A DNA stretch of 64,000 nucleotides from Armigeres subalbatus (taxonomy: Eukaryota > Arthropoda > Insecta > Diptera > Culicidae). A program made the translations under genes and the position numbers. The DNA lies in contig NC_085139.1 in NCBI RefSeq assembly GCF_024139115.2, positions 139,940,097 to 140,004,096 of the forward strand, given 5' to 3'. The notes below the pieces were generated by a model, which saw nothing but the letters and a program-made list of their open reading frames with translations, was not told the origin of the DNA and made no database searches. Positions 1 to 11,341 of the stretch are shown here, piece by piece. Position 1 is the stretch's first letter; every line of letters begins with the position of its first letter.

Positions 1-149
1 CGTGGGTCTTGTTATGGAACCCACAGCTTTCGTTTGGTGCCAAAGATTGAAAATCGGTTGAAATTTGTTTTGTCATCGAGATGAAATCTTGGGTCCAAAA
101 GGACCCTCAATGCACAATGTGTAACTTTTTTCTAATGCATTTACTGCTT
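1..149. other. Unassigned flank
   Basis: I see no gene here. The stretch lies just beyond the 3' tail of the first LINE and probably is the older sequence into which that LINE inserted, but the matching flank on the other side was not identified. Confidence 0.4.
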
Positions 150-159
150 ATTTATTTAT

Positions 160-1844
160 TTATTTAGGCCAACAGATAAAATTATACCCCAATGACTTCA
201 GAACTACACTATATATAAATCTAACATAAAATACGTTTAAAACTACACTTATTTGTTTCCCTAGACACGTTAAAATCGAACACAAAATAACATGTATTGA
301 ACAAGCGGCACATATATGCAACGGTTCTTGTAACCCATAGTTGGTTCTTTCGGTGGAATATAAAAATGAGTGCCTGAAGATTATCGACAAGGAGTTTGGT
401 TCAAGCATTAGCAGAGATGAACAATCTATGATTTTGTAACAAATCGCCGATAAACAGACTTTTACACGTTCCGCCTCGCTTCAAGCAGATCCAGATTAAT
501 CAGCTTACATCGACAGGATAACTGGGTAGATTAAGCGGGTCCCTCACCTGAGGCGACGCAGTGCAAAGCGGATGAATTTCCTTTGTAGAGCTTCAATTCG
601 TGAATTTCCATTCTGGTAATATGGGGACCAAACGGCAGACGAATATCTAAATAGGACGCACATAAGGAGCAATATAGTGCCTTCAGACAGTATACGTCGT
701 TGAACTGCTTTCCAAAACAGAACAAGAATCTAGCTGCGATGAAGCTTTTGATACAATATACGAAACGTGGTCCTTGAAGGTTAATTTAGAATCGATGAGT
801 ATTCCCAAGTCTTTCATCGTTGATTCACGCTTCAGCGGTATCTCCAATTGCATAGTCGAAATGGTAGGGCGAGTGTTTGCGTCGAACGATAATCGAAATT
901 TGAGACGTTCAATGACATTCGATTAATGTGACACTGGCAAAGGTTTTGTTGTAGTTGTAGAAAGGCAGCCTAGGCTCTTTTATCGCAAAATAGCTTCAGA
1001 TCATCGGCATATGACAGTTTTAGACACTTCAAAACAAGATGCACATCATTCATGTAAAGCAGGAATAAGAATGGACCGAGGTTTGCCTTGAGGAACACCG
1101 GACCCAACTAAAACGGTAAAGAAACGTGGTTCCGATTTTTCAGACATGCTGCGGTTAGATAGAGCGATGCAAATAAGACAATATTATTGCCAAGTTTGTC
1201 AAACTTGGCAACCAATTCATGATTCATTTTATCAAACGCGCTGATAAATCCGTGTAGATGGCGTCAACCTGATGACCTATTTCGATTTGGCGTATCAAAT
1301 ACGAGGTGAAGCAAGTCAAATTGGTAGGTGTTGAGCGTTAGATAAATCCATGCTGTTCTGGGAAATATAATCTGCAGCACTGAACCAGCTTGAAGTACGA
1401 TTAGCTCCAGCAGCTTCGAGGTGGCACTCAACGCGGCAATACCACGATAATTAGAGACAGTTCGCTTACAGCCTTTTGAAACTGGAAAAACATACGAATG
1501 CTTCCAGCAGTCTGGGAAAACTCCCGTGGTCAATGACAGATTGAAAACTTTTGTTAGCGGTGATGCAAGAAAACAAGCAACGCTTCAGAACCAGTGAAGG
1601 AAATTGTCGGGTCCAATCCAGTAGACGATTTCAGTTCCTTGCCAGCTGCAGTTACCATATCTTCGGTGATAGCAATCGATTGCTCGGAATTCTGTAAACA
1701 GGGAACGCCTGCTGTAGCAGTAGTAACATCTTGTGAATTGAGCTGCTCATTGTTGAAAACGTTGCTAAATTGTAGACGAAACATGTCTGCAATACTTTCG
1801 GTAGAGTTGGCTTCTATCAAACCGTTAGTCATCGTCGGAGGCAA
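160..1844 (-). pseudogene. LINE reverse transcriptase, broken
   Basis: This is the RT half of ORF2, which copies element RNA onto nicked target DNA. Visible parts, from N to C: a linker with KSSTGLDP (1554-1844), the RT fingers with FPDCWKHSYVFPVSKGCKR and SNYRGIAALSATSKLLELIV (1264-1533), the catalytic YADD followed by LK near 994-1011, a thumb region with YCLKALYCSL (531-725), and a C-terminal tail ending in ERTNYGLQEPLHIC (160-408). Frames change several times and stops intervene, so no intact enzyme can be made. The catalytic aspartates are still encoded, which implies decay by indels more than by loss of the active site. Confidence 0.75.
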
Positions 1845-2970
1845 TTTGACTCTTTCGTTGGTCGTTGACGTAACGCCAAAATCTTTTGGTTGGCTTTAAA
1901 GCGACGTTGCAGATCATCCTGATGAGCATTATACAAATAATCGTTATATTTCTTGTATTCAGTATTAGCTTCAATATATCGCGATCTTGGGACTCTGTTC
2001 GATGTTTGTTGTGTTGTTCTAAAGCTGTCGCTTTGAGCCTTTTGAGTTTTTGAGAAAACGATTAGACCATTGGTTTGGCCGAGCAGCTGGATTAGTTTTA
2101 GGAACAAATCATCAACAGCATAGAGATAATTCCGGACAGAGTCGAGTGCTGAAATTACAGTCACAGTCTTGAAATATGCCATCCCAGTCGACGTGTGATA
2201 AAAATCATTCATGCCAACGAAATCGGCCTTATTGAAATCAAACAAAATGCTTTCAGAAGAGTCTCGATAATGCTGACAAGGGCTTATTAAAACTTACATG
2301 GCAGGAGCATGATGTCTGTTGATTTTAAAAGCGGATGGGCTTGTTGAACTGTGCAATCTGTACAAAGTTCATTGCTAACGAAGCATAGATCGAGAATGCG
2401 ATTGTTCTCGTTTTCGATGTCCATTATTTGTCTGAGGCCAGCAGTATTGAATGCATCAAGTAACTCTCGTGATGTTTGACTGATGAAGGATCGAGAGGAA
2501 ATCGGAAAAAGGGAACCATAAGATTTCTTCCATGAAATTGAACTCAAATTGAAATCCCCTAAAACAACGATGTTATCTCTTGGTGTCAGCTGGAAACGAT
2601 CCAGTTCAGAGAGTTGAGATATTTTTCAATTGTTATCGTCGTTGACCCATCAGGCGGAAAGTAAACAACACAGAGGTAAAGCGTGGCATCGATAGTAGAA
2701 ATAGCGACCCATATTGCTCAACTTCTAAGCCGGATGGAGGATCCAGTTACGGACCAAAGCTTGAACGAAAGCTAGCAGGACGCCGCCCCCTATTTGACGG
2801 CGAGCGATCTTGTCTGTACACGGAGATATGATCAAATAACAAACCTGAGTGGTTTCTCGTTGAGCCAAGTTTCGGAAAAGCATAAATGTCGTAACACCCA
2901 TCGCTGACTGCCAACTTATAATCGGCAAGTGAACTGTGATTCCACCAACGTTTTGGTAGTACAGCAAAAC
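1829..2970 (-). pseudogene. LINE endonuclease and linker, broken
   Basis: The start of the endonuclease is seen as LLYYQNVGG (near 2964), followed by a piece with RRQIGGGVLLAF and then by a piece with NRILDLCFVSNEL (2287-2547). These match the usual order of LINE endonucleases, where YYQNVRGL-like and DLCFVSN-like motifs flank the catalytic core. A linker rich in Gln, Arg and Tyr (1829-2245) leads into the RT. Stops and frameshifts separate the parts. The enzyme would nick the target DNA to prime reverse transcription. Confidence 0.65.
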
Positions 2971-3219
2971 GTTTGCGGAAGTTGTTGCATTATTTTCATG
3001 GGAGTGATTGCGCGCCGTGGATGAGAGCTTCGGTGGTGTGCGACGTGTTGAGTTGGAGATGCAAGTGCTGCTGGAAGGATATGTTTTCAGGGTGGGCAGT
3101 GTTCTCATTCAAATTCTTCCAGATTCTGCAGGGTGGAAGCCCCTACCACCTGACCCATTCACAGGACCAGGAGACCGTTGAACGCTGGGATGGTCAGGAT
3201 CGTGATGGGAGGTTCGGAC

Positions 3220-4154
3220 TCAAAGACTATTATCAGGCGTCCGTGTTGGAGTTGTTGAGGAAAGTCTTCCAGATCGAGCGGTGTCCTTGATTAGACTGTA
3301 CTTGCCTGGTAACGCGAGCTGGAAGCCTGACCAAACAGGACCAGGACGGCTGATGACGTTGGCTTCATTGTCGACCGATGTGGGGGGCTCTAGGGCTTCC
3401 AAAGTGCTTTCTGTCATGCGTCCTGGGTGATGGGAAATTGAGCCAACGGTGATATTGGAGCTGGGAGGAAATGTCTTCAGAGCGGCAGTGTTCATAATCG
3501 AGTAATACTTGCTAGCACAGGCTGGAAGCCCCTTATACCGGCCCATACGCAGGACCAGGATGACTGATGAGCGCTGGCTGGAAGGTCTCGACTGCAATGG
3601 AGGCCCTGGGGCTTCAAAGTGCTATATGTTGTGCATCCTGGTGAGGAGAGCTGATTCTTTTCGGAAGATTTTTGTGTTTAAGAGTTGTTCGGAAGACGAA
3701 CGAAGGATCCATTTTTTTATTCAAATCAAAAGGGCGACAGTAACCCCTTCCGGCCATATGCGTCGCTGATAACGTTTGAAAATGTTTACAAACTGTTTTT
3801 TTAAAAGACACAAAAGAAAGATCTGTGTATGTTTTTGCCTCGAGGAACTAGTTTTGTCACTTTTATTAGGGACGGGTCTGCATTCGAAATGTCGGAGGCG
3901 TAAATTTTGACGTCCTCTTCATTTGATCTGGTTCAAAGGGTGTTGCTGAAAAGATTCGAGATCATTGGCCTGGAGATCACTATTGGCCTTTCAAACCCGA
4001 ATTTTGGTTTAGTCTTACTTCCGTTGGCTTGCCCCGAAGAATCATCACGACGCTTCGAGATTGTTGGAGACAAATCTTGGACGAATCGCGTGCTGACTAA
4101 ATCTGCGCTGGTGGACGGCCGTATTGATTGAGATGAGTGCTGTGAGATATTCAT
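3220..4154 (-). other. Possible ORF1 remnant of the LINE
   Basis: Minus-strand reading frames at 3220-3597 and 3933-4154 are rich in Ser, Pro and Arg and lie just upstream of the endonuclease, where a LINE ORF1 (RNA-binding protein) would be. No zinc knuckle or other motif is visible, so the assignment rests on position only. They could equally be chance frames in 5' UTR. Confidence 0.25.
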
Positions 4155-4639
4155 TCGGGTGGGTTGAGGTTGTTCGAGGTCTTGGGTGGATTATCAATTA
4201 TTTGAACGCGTTTGTTTGTCTCGATGATGAACTTCTCCGGAAGATGGATTGAGCTGTTGATTTCACTTCCGAAAAAAGAAGTTTCACGCAGGATCTTGAA
4301 CGATTTACTGGGTCAGGCATCATCCAAGGTAAGCTGGTCGATACTTTGCAGGAACGTCGTTTGTTGATGCGAATTATTGCTGGTTTTGACTGATTATTGC
4401 CATACAGTGATTTGTGATCATGCGAAGATTTTCGCCATAATTACCCAGACGCGTGTCCATAGAATCAGTACGGATCAGCACCGTAATGCCTTCATTATGG
4501 TTTTTCACGGTCGTATATGGATGGTCAAAATTTAGTCTAAGTCTCGCAAAACCAAAGAAGTCCTACTGGAGTCCAGGAGGCATAATGCGACTTGTGTAAA
4601 CCAACGCAAGAGTAATGGACAATTTGTGCACTACTTTTC

Positions 4640-5600
4640 GGGTGAACCTTGGAAGAATTTTGTGGTAGGAATTTATGGAAGAATTCCCAGAGAATGGGTG
4701 TAAGATTTTCTAGAACTTGATTGCGCAATTTAATTTTCATAGAAGTTCTTCAAGAATTCCAGGACAATTTTCTGGAAGAATTTCCGGGAGGTGGATGTAT
4801 TTCGGATTGAGTTCAGAAGAAACATCTTAACAGATTGATCTGATAATTTCTGTATTGATTGCGATGTAATTTGTTTTTGAAGAAACTTCTATAAGTAATT
4901 ATTTAAGAAGCTACAGGACTTCTCGTGAATTTCCTGAGTAAACATCCTGAATCATTCATATGGGAAGGGCCGTTGGAGTTCCTGAAGAATTTTTGAAAGA
5001 ATAACAGGAAGCATTCCTGGAGGCATTTCTGAAAAAGCTTTCCGATGAACTCTTGGAGGAACTTCCGAACGAATTCCTGGAGAAACTTCCGGAGAAAATT
5101 CCGAATGAGTTCCAGTAGGAACTTATGGAGGAATTCTTGGAAGAACTTTCGGAGAAACTCATGGAGAAATTTCACTAGGAACTCCTGGAGGTTCTTCCAG
5201 AAAAATTCCTGGAGGAACTTCCCGAGAAATTCCTGGAGGAACTTGAGTAATTCCTGGAGGATCTTCCCGAGGAATTCCTGGAGGAACTTCCGGAGGAATT
5301 CCTGGAGGAACATTTTGGAGGAATTTCTGGAGGAACTTCCGGAGATATACCTGGAGGAATTTCCGGAGGAATTCTTGTAGGATCTTCCGGAGGAATTCCT
5401 GGAGGAACTTCCGAAAAAATCTTGGAGTAACTTCCGGAGAAATTCCTGGAGGAACTTCCAGAAGAATTGCTGGATGAACTTCTGTAGGAATTCTTGGAGG
5501 AATTTCCGGAGAAATTCCTTGAGGAACTTTCGGAGCAACTCCTGAAGCAACTTTCAAAGGACTTCCTGGTGGAATTCACGGAGGAACTTTGGAAAATGTC
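4640..5600. repeat. 24-bp minisatellite array with degenerate left edge
   Basis: The core (about 5030-5600) is a tandem array of a 24-bp unit made of two related 12-mers, GGAATTCCTGGA and GGAACTTCCGGA. The left part (4640-5030) holds the same words in a degenerate form. Because 24 is a multiple of three and the unit has no stop, several overlapping reading frames stay open on both strands, with protein repeats such as FLQEFLRK. These are by-products of the repeat and not genes. Many units contain GAATTC. Confidence 0.9.
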
Positions 5601-5624
5601 TATTGCCTGAAATAAGCTCACGCT

Positions 5625-5666
5625 GGGGCCCTCCTTAGCCGTGCGGTAAGACGGGCGGCTACAGCA
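5625..5666 (+). mobile_element. Feilai-type SINE, 5' head only
   Basis: The stretch begins GGGGCCCTCCTTAGCCGTG and continues through the A-box-like TAGCCGTGCGGTAAGACG. The same head occurs on the minus strand at 36,589 in a longer SINE. The match stops after about 40 bp, before the B box. Confidence 0.7.
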
Positions 5667-5674
5667 TATTTAGG

Positions 5675-5744
5675 TCTAGTATAGTGGCGTCAAATTATTG
5701 ATTTAGTGTTATCTGTTTAGATGTAAACAAAATAAATAAATGAA
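5675..5744 (+). mobile_element. 3' end of an RTE-type LINE
   Basis: This matches the reverse complement of 19,252-19,318, the 3' end of the minus-strand RTE element. Shared words include GTGGCGTCAAATT, TAGTGTTATCTGTTTA and GATGTAAAC, followed by AAATAAATGA tail repeats. No coding sequence remains. It directly follows a SINE head. Confidence 0.75.
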
Positions 5745-6095
5745 TTGTCGCTGTGGTCATACTTAGGATTAGTTTAATTGACCGCCAGTAGTTGCTACTC
5801 CATTATGACCAGATCAGTTGTTCTTGCACCGAGAACCAACAGATATTTGTTTGGAATAAGCACTTCAATGTACTAGTATCAGTGATCTACACTGTCGCCT
5901 GCCACGTCAAAATAGTCATTGTAGGGAAGAGAGAGATGCAACTACTTGCCCACTACAAGCTGAATATACCTCTGCACTTGCCACGAGTTCATGCGGAATT
6001 TGTTTGGAATTATTGAGTTACGTTCAAAAGGCAGAGGTTCGCCTTGGCTGTGGCAAGCAAGCAATTAATGGAATGCAAATACATATTAGGTAGGT
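5745..6095. other. Unassigned A+T-rich sequence
   Basis: I see no gene or repeat boundary here. A plus-strand frame at 5792-6016 has no recognisable motif and looks like chance. Confidence 0.4.
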
Positions 6096-6473
6096 AGGGT
6101 AAAACGACCTATTAAGGATTATTGAGTAAATAAAACAAACTACCACAATAATAGGGCACAATTACCTATCGTTGCGATATTTTGAAGGTCAGTCCTATTT
6201 TTGCAGTATTGCTTGTAATTTATAGGAAATCGATACCAAAATTAGGACTCATACTTACCGCAATAATAGGCTCAAAGGATTCAATTAATGGAAAATGTTG
6301 ATTTTTCATCATTTTGTACGGAATTTCGTCAGACAAAAGCTGTTTTAGTCGTTAGTTCGAAGAGTTTTAGCGTAAAAAAACACAATTGTTTTTAATGCAA
6401 TTAAATCCAGAATATACTATTTTAGCACTAACGCAACATTAGGACACCCCACAAGGATAGGACGTTTCACCCT
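6096..6473. mobile_element. Small inverted-repeat element (MITE-like)
   Basis: The left end AGGGTAAAACGACCTATTAAGG pairs with the right end, whose reverse complement starts AGGGTGAAACGTCCTAT. The interior is A+T-rich, non-coding, and repeats the words CCTATTA and TTAGGAC. At 378 bp with no reading frame it fits a non-autonomous DNA element. No target duplication was confirmed. Confidence 0.5.
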
Positions 6474-6572
6474 AATGCTGGCAAGAAAAAACTCGGAAAC
6501 ACAATCAATACAGGAAACGCAGGATGCTTTTCAAGACGGCTTTATGAATTATGCATTTGTTAGGACTAGATA

Positions 6573-8210
6573 CAGTGAACTCTCCCTTACTCGATATTGA
6601 AGGGACCATCGAGTTAGGGAGGTATCGAGATAGGGAACATATTTATATTTGGCAGAATGTCTTTTAGCCGAACAGTCAAAATGTGTTTTTTTTATTAAAT
6701 GAAGTGAGAAGAGAGATGTTCGAAGTGAATGTTGAACAGCCGGAACTGAGAAGTGAGAAATGAGATTTTTTAAATGAGTACAGAGTATTGAGAAGTGAGT
6801 ACTGAGAAACGGAAGTGAGTGGGAGTGGGAGATGTTTGCAGTAACATGTGAGTAGTGGAAAGTGAGAAATGAGAAGGAGAAAAATATGGTGAGAAGTGAG
6901 TTGCGATAGTTGATGTGACAAGAGGAATGTGAGAGAGAAAACAGAAGAAATTGAAGAGAGAGAGATGATTATTATGAGGAGAAGAGATAAAGAAGTGAGA
7001 AGTGAGTGGAAAAATATAATACGGGAGAAGGAAGACAAGAAGAGAAAAAAGAAAAGAAGGAAACAGAAAAAAATCGTTTTCATCTTGTTCCTCGGTCCCT
7101 CTCACTTCATTAATCCCTTCTCACAACTTACTTCACTCCTAATTTATCACTTTCATCTGCTACTTATTTCTTACTCTTTTCGCTCTTTTCTCATCTCCCT
7201 TTTCTCACTACTCACTTCTCACTTTGCACTTCTCACTATTAATTTCTCACCTCTCACTTCGTACATCTAATTTCTCACAACTCATTTTCACTTCTTACTT
7301 CTACCAATAACTTCTTATATCTCACTTCTGACTTCTCATTTCTCACTCATCACTTTTCTTCTTCTAACTTATCAGGTCTCACTTTTCTCTTCTTTTCACT
7401 TCTCACTATTCGCTTCGATCTTCATACTTTTAACTTCTCACTTCTCACCTCTCATTCTCACTTCCCACTGCTCACCTCTCACTTCTACTTCTCATTTCTA
7501 ATTATACTTTCGCTTCGAATTTCTCACTTCTTACTTTTAACTTTTCATTTCTCACTTCTAACTTCTCACTTCGCACAGCTCACTTCTTACTTCGCACATA
7601 TAACATCTAATTTTTTACTTTTCTCTTCTCACATATAACTTCTTATATCTCACTTCTGACTTTCCATTTCTCTCTTATCAATTTCACTTATCTTCTAACT
7701 TTCCATTTCTCACTTCGCTTCATACTTTTCACTTCTCATAACTTCCTGCTCCAAATTTCTCACTTTCACCTTTGCATTTTTCACTTCCATTCTTATTTCT
7801 CACTTCTTACTTCAAACTTCTCACTTCCTCTTCTCACTTCATTTCACTTCTCATTTCTCAATTCTTATTTCGCACTTCCCACTTTCCATCCCTCACTTTT
7901 AACTTTTCCTCTCTCATTTCTCATATCTCACGTCTCATATCTCATTTCTTATTCTTCACTTCTAACTCCTTATTTCTCATATCTCATTCTCACTTCTTTA
8001 TCACTTTTCACCCTAACTACGTCGTGCATGTACTGTTTCTGACAACACTGAGTTGAGGGAAAATGCTTGGAAAATTACTTCGACTTAGGGAATATTGAGT
8101 AAGGAGATATCGACTTAGGAGGAGCGCAATATGCGATTAAGGGACTTTGAATTTCATCGAGTTAGAGAAAATATCGAGATACAGAATATCGAGTTAGGGA
8201 GAGTTCACTG
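6573..8210. mobile_element. TA-flanked fold-back element (pogo/Tc1-like ends)
   Basis: Both ends carry the inverted repeat CAGTGAACTCTCCCT followed by ACTCGATATT, and each end is next to TA (6571-6572 and 8211-8212). That is the target signature of the Tc1/mariner/pogo superfamily. Inside each end, more copies of the word TCGAGTTAGGG are spaced along the subterminal DNA. The interior is simple sequence arranged head to head: GAAGTGAGA-like words on the left (about 6700-7080) and TCTCACTTC-like words on the right (about 7100-8010). The element could therefore fold into one long hairpin. There is no transposase, so it would be mobilised in trans if at all. Confidence 0.75.
6690..8010. repeat. 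Head-to-head TCTCACTTC simple repeat
   Basis: The left arm is purine-rich with repeated GAAGTGAGA words, and the right arm is its pyrimidine-rich complement with TCTCACTTC words. Low-complexity frames encoding Phe/Leu/Ser/His arise here on both strands and should not be called genes. Confidence 0.85.
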
Positions 8211-8233
8211 TATACCAATTAGTTTCATACACC

Positions 8234-8372
8234 GCCGTAATCTGAAAAAGTGACGTATACGCCATTTTCCAAAAATGGTGTTAACGAGTACTACTCATCG
8301 AGCTCTTTAACAGAAAAATGAAAAACATGCATGTTGTAAAATGGCTGTTACGTCACTTTTCCAGATTACGGC
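8234..8372. mobile_element. 139-bp MITE
   Basis: The ends form an inverted repeat of about 35 bp: GCCGTAATCTG, then AAAAGTGACGTA, then a GCCATTTT-like word on the left, mirrored on the right. The short middle has no coding sequence. Confidence 0.7.
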
Positions 8373-9959
8373 AGTACAGTGAAAAGCCAACAATTTGTAG
8401 AATATAAATTTAACAGTGTTTTGTATACCCAAATTATATACATAACTGAAGAAATTGTTGTTCGGGTGCATAATTAAAAATAATGATTTAGTTTTTTTAC
8501 TTTCATAGCAAGAATATAAAATTTACACGACTTGTGTTCTAAATATAGTTCGTATTTATTGCATTTTGAAACTGAATCGTACAACTGTCAAGTAAACCAG
8601 TTTGAAAAGATTTATGTCTATCGGAGATACTGTCATTTACCTTGTCGCTATTTTTCATATTGCCTTTATCATGTAGCCCTTTCATGAATTTTTATAGTTT
8701 TGTATTTGCTTTATGCATGAGAAAAAACGTACTTTCCAACTTCACGAATTATATTCCAAACCTTCTCAAAGTTAAAACCTGTTTTATCGTTGATCAACTC
8801 GTGTCAGCAGCTTTATTGAATGGTTCATAATTTACGGTTCCATTTAAAGTTGACATCAAATTATCATCCTATACGCGCCACGACGCTTTAATTGGTCTCT
8901 AAAGGAGTCGTTAAAATTATGTCAATAGGTTTTGGAAGACTTGCAGAATAAATTATAATCCTTGATAAGTGGAGCATATTTTAAGTTACAATTCCGGATG
9001 GGCCTGTAAACCCTAAATCATCGATGTCAAAACGTAGATGAATCTATTCGGTATCACCAAAAAATCGTAAATATTTATGGGTTTCGTCGCTTGCAGGAAA
9101 TAATTCATCGTGACACATGTAACACTCACTGAGTCCGTTAAAACATGTAGATGAATCAAGTTGACACATTTTCGGGAACACTTAAGACATAAAGTATAAC
9201 GGTTTCTTAGTTGAACCGTAGGTGATATTGTACTGTTGATAATGCAACAGTGGTAATTTGCCATCATAAGGGTTATAAGGGTTCTGAATAGTCAGCAGTT
9301 TTTGAGCAACTTGCACATGATCGGGTCTGAACGAGTAAAGGTAGCAGCAGTGGCCACTTAATGATTGCAAAATAATTACCGATTCTTTCGAATCCTGTCG
9401 TGTTCTAATATAATGTAGTTGCCTTTGCTGACTGTGTTCTATCTTGCGCTAGCAACCTATTAGATACGGCAACATTACCACATCGGTGCAGAGTTTATTC
9501 CCACATTTCAATTATCGTTGCACCACCCGCATTTTGTATGTGGGTCACTAGTGTCATCGAAGGTCACAGATTCCAACCGTTTTCCGTTATCTTCGCGAAT
9601 AAATTTAACACAACCACGGAAGAAGACCAATTTCGCATAACTTGTTAGATTAATTAATTAAGCATGATTTATCTCCACACTTACCAATTTAATATCAATT
9701 AGAGCCCCGTTTGCTGCAAATACGATCTTCACAAGGGTCCATAGATCTCATCCAAATCCTCTCACCTCTATTAACCGTCCGGTGATTCGAGCGCTGCATG
9801 AAGCTACGATAAAATATGGTTACAAGTCAGACTTCATTCATGTTTTCAACTCTCCAACATCATGGTCCTTGCGGGTGGGTGTCTGACCTTCAGATGAAAT
9901 GGCAGATACTGTTTGTTGCTGTTGGTTGTTGTTGCTGAATAGATGTACATAGTGCAAAG
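8373..9959. other. Unassigned A+T-rich sequence
   Basis: No repeat boundary, RNA gene or convincing coding region is visible. Short frames at 8642-8830 (+) and 9013-9370 (-) lack known motifs. It may be unique host DNA, since none of its longer words recur elsewhere in the window that I noticed. Confidence 0.35.
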
Positions 9960-10151
9960 ATGCCTGTAGGAATAGATGGTCCATACCACCGTTCTAACTG
10001 GAATAAAATTGAGGATCATAACCCCACTGATTACCGGAGATTTTCACGGATGAGAGATTGGTTTGAGCAGATGTACAAAGCATCCATCAGATGGGTAAAC
10101 ACTGCTAAACACCATGCCATCCATGAGGTATTAACTAATCAATTGATTTAA
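9960..10151 (+). other. Small reading frame, possible host exon
   Basis: A 63-residue frame of mixed, protein-like composition (contains DYRRFSRMRDWFEQMYKAS) lies in DNA that matches no transposon in the window. An in-frame GAG followed by GTATTAA at about 10,126 could be a splice donor, and a pyrimidine-rich TTGTTGCTGAATAG just upstream could be an acceptor. I do not recognise the protein. It could be a chance frame. Its interest is that it is one of very few frames here not explained by a mobile element. Confidence 0.25.
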
Positions 10152-10334
10152 ATCTTTGTTCATTACCAGATTCACACTGCTTTGCGTGGCTCCTAGTTGT
10201 TCTTCGCTTCTCACACACCTCTCCTAGATCTGGATGGTTATGATAAACCTTGATTAATGAGTCTATATTTCTTCTACTTTTACCTTGGAAGATGGATTAA
10301 TTACAGCCTCGATGAACGGGCAAACAGCCTACGG

Positions 10335-10775
10335 TCAATGCATTGACGGTGCTTCAACAAACATCGACTCATGGTCGGTTATCGCGTGAAATGCTATCTC
10401 AACGTCGTAGAAAAAGCTTACTACCTGCTCATTCATTCCATATCTAATTAAAACTGCCAACCGCATGATAGGAATTAATTTAGAAATGCGTTTACTTGTC
10501 GCTACATATAAATCCAGAACGTGAAACGTTCTGGCGTATTCTGATATATGATATCTTGGCAGTTTCTTCTTTACTGAAGGCACGTTGAACAGCAGGAAGC
10601 AGAGCATGCAGTTGCACGTTTCATCGGATGCTTTCTTCACTTCAATTTGATGTAAATTGAATAAGAAGAACGTTGAGTCAGTCTTTGAAAAAAACAGCGG
10701 ATATTTTAATAATAATAATAATAAAATACATGCAAGTAGACATGTTTGTTGTTGAAACATACTGCAATAGTGCAA
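10335..10775 (-). other. Unrecognised 146-residue reading frame
   Basis: The frame begins near a hydrophobic run of Leu that is encoded by a short (TTA)n microsatellite (10,708-10,728), so the apparent signal sequence is an artefact of the repeat. The C-terminal half is of ordinary composition (for example RISKLIPIMRLAVLIRYGMN) but matches no family I know. It could be a piece of a host gene, an old element fragment, or chance. Confidence 0.2.
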
Positions 10776-11051
10776 GATATGGAAGTGAAGTACATACTTA
10801 GTAATTAATGTACGTTTTTTAGGAAAATCATTTGAGTTTAGACTTATGAAAGGTTAAAATCTTTATCGTTTTTTTTCGACCACAAATATTGAGAGATTAG
10901 AATTCAACAATAAATTGAATTCAAGGCGAGACTACCAATTATATTCTTCCGATATATTGAACGATTTTATTTAGTCAAACTTTGTCTCAAATATTGGGAG
11001 TCCGAAAAGCCCTGCTTGTTCATAATCTTAGATGTCCTGAATTTAATATCG
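10776..11051. other. Unassigned A+T-rich sequence
   Basis: No gene is visible. It ends in the 5-bp ATAAT (11,052-11,056) that was duplicated when the BEL element inserted. Confidence 0.4.
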
Positions 11052-11056
11052 ATAAT

Positions 11057-11341
11057 TGTTCTGTGTTCTATGGGGTTTCTCAAATCTAATAAGCAAACCT
11101 GGTATTTAGATTGGTAAGTTTAAGCTAGAACAAAAAAACATTATTTACTGCTCAATCTATGAATCTACTGAATTATACATACAATTTTGAGACCCTCGTG
11201 TTACAAAGTGCAGTAACGATACGGTTGGTAGTAAGAGTGATAACCCTATGTATAGATTAAGTTTAATACATATTCTGTAAATGAAGTGTCTTTGTTTGGG
11301 CTACTTACAATTTAGATAATTCACTTGAGTTCAGTGACTCT
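11057..11341 (-). repeat. 3' LTR of the BEL/Pao element
   Basis: It aligns along its full length with 17,710-17,993. The first two bases on the minus strand read AG where the other copy has TG, a likely point mutation. The inner boundary is followed (toward the coding part) by a short region with no clear polypurine tract. Confidence 0.93.

Larger units (their letters stand above)
150..4155 (-). mobile_element. Decayed non-LTR retrotransposon (LINE)
   Basis: Read on the minus strand this holds, in order, an apurinic-type endonuclease, a linker, a reverse transcriptase with its thumb, and a C-terminal tail. It ends near 150-170 in short repeats of TAAA, the usual kind of LINE 3' tail. The reading frame is broken into many pieces. 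The RT segments read like the jockey/CR1-type LINEs common in mosquitoes (motifs SNYRGIAALSATSKL, YADD and YCLKALYCSL). The clade is not settled by eye. The 5' limit near 4155 is a guess: endonuclease starts near 2970 and only weak reading frames lie upstream. Confidence 0.75.

Noticed and set aside
4903..5621. Overlapping frames of 111-215 residues on both strands with FLQEFLRK-like repeats
   Set aside because: They arise from the 24-bp minisatellite, whose unit is a multiple of three and lacks stops. No start context or non-repeat domain supports a protein.
6676..8056. Phe/Leu/Ser-rich frames that look like membrane proteins
   Set aside because: They are translations of TCTCACTTC simple sequence within the fold-back element.
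10335..10775. Secreted protein with a signal peptide
   Set aside because: The hydrophobic run is encoded by a (TTA)n microsatellite, and the rest has no known domain.
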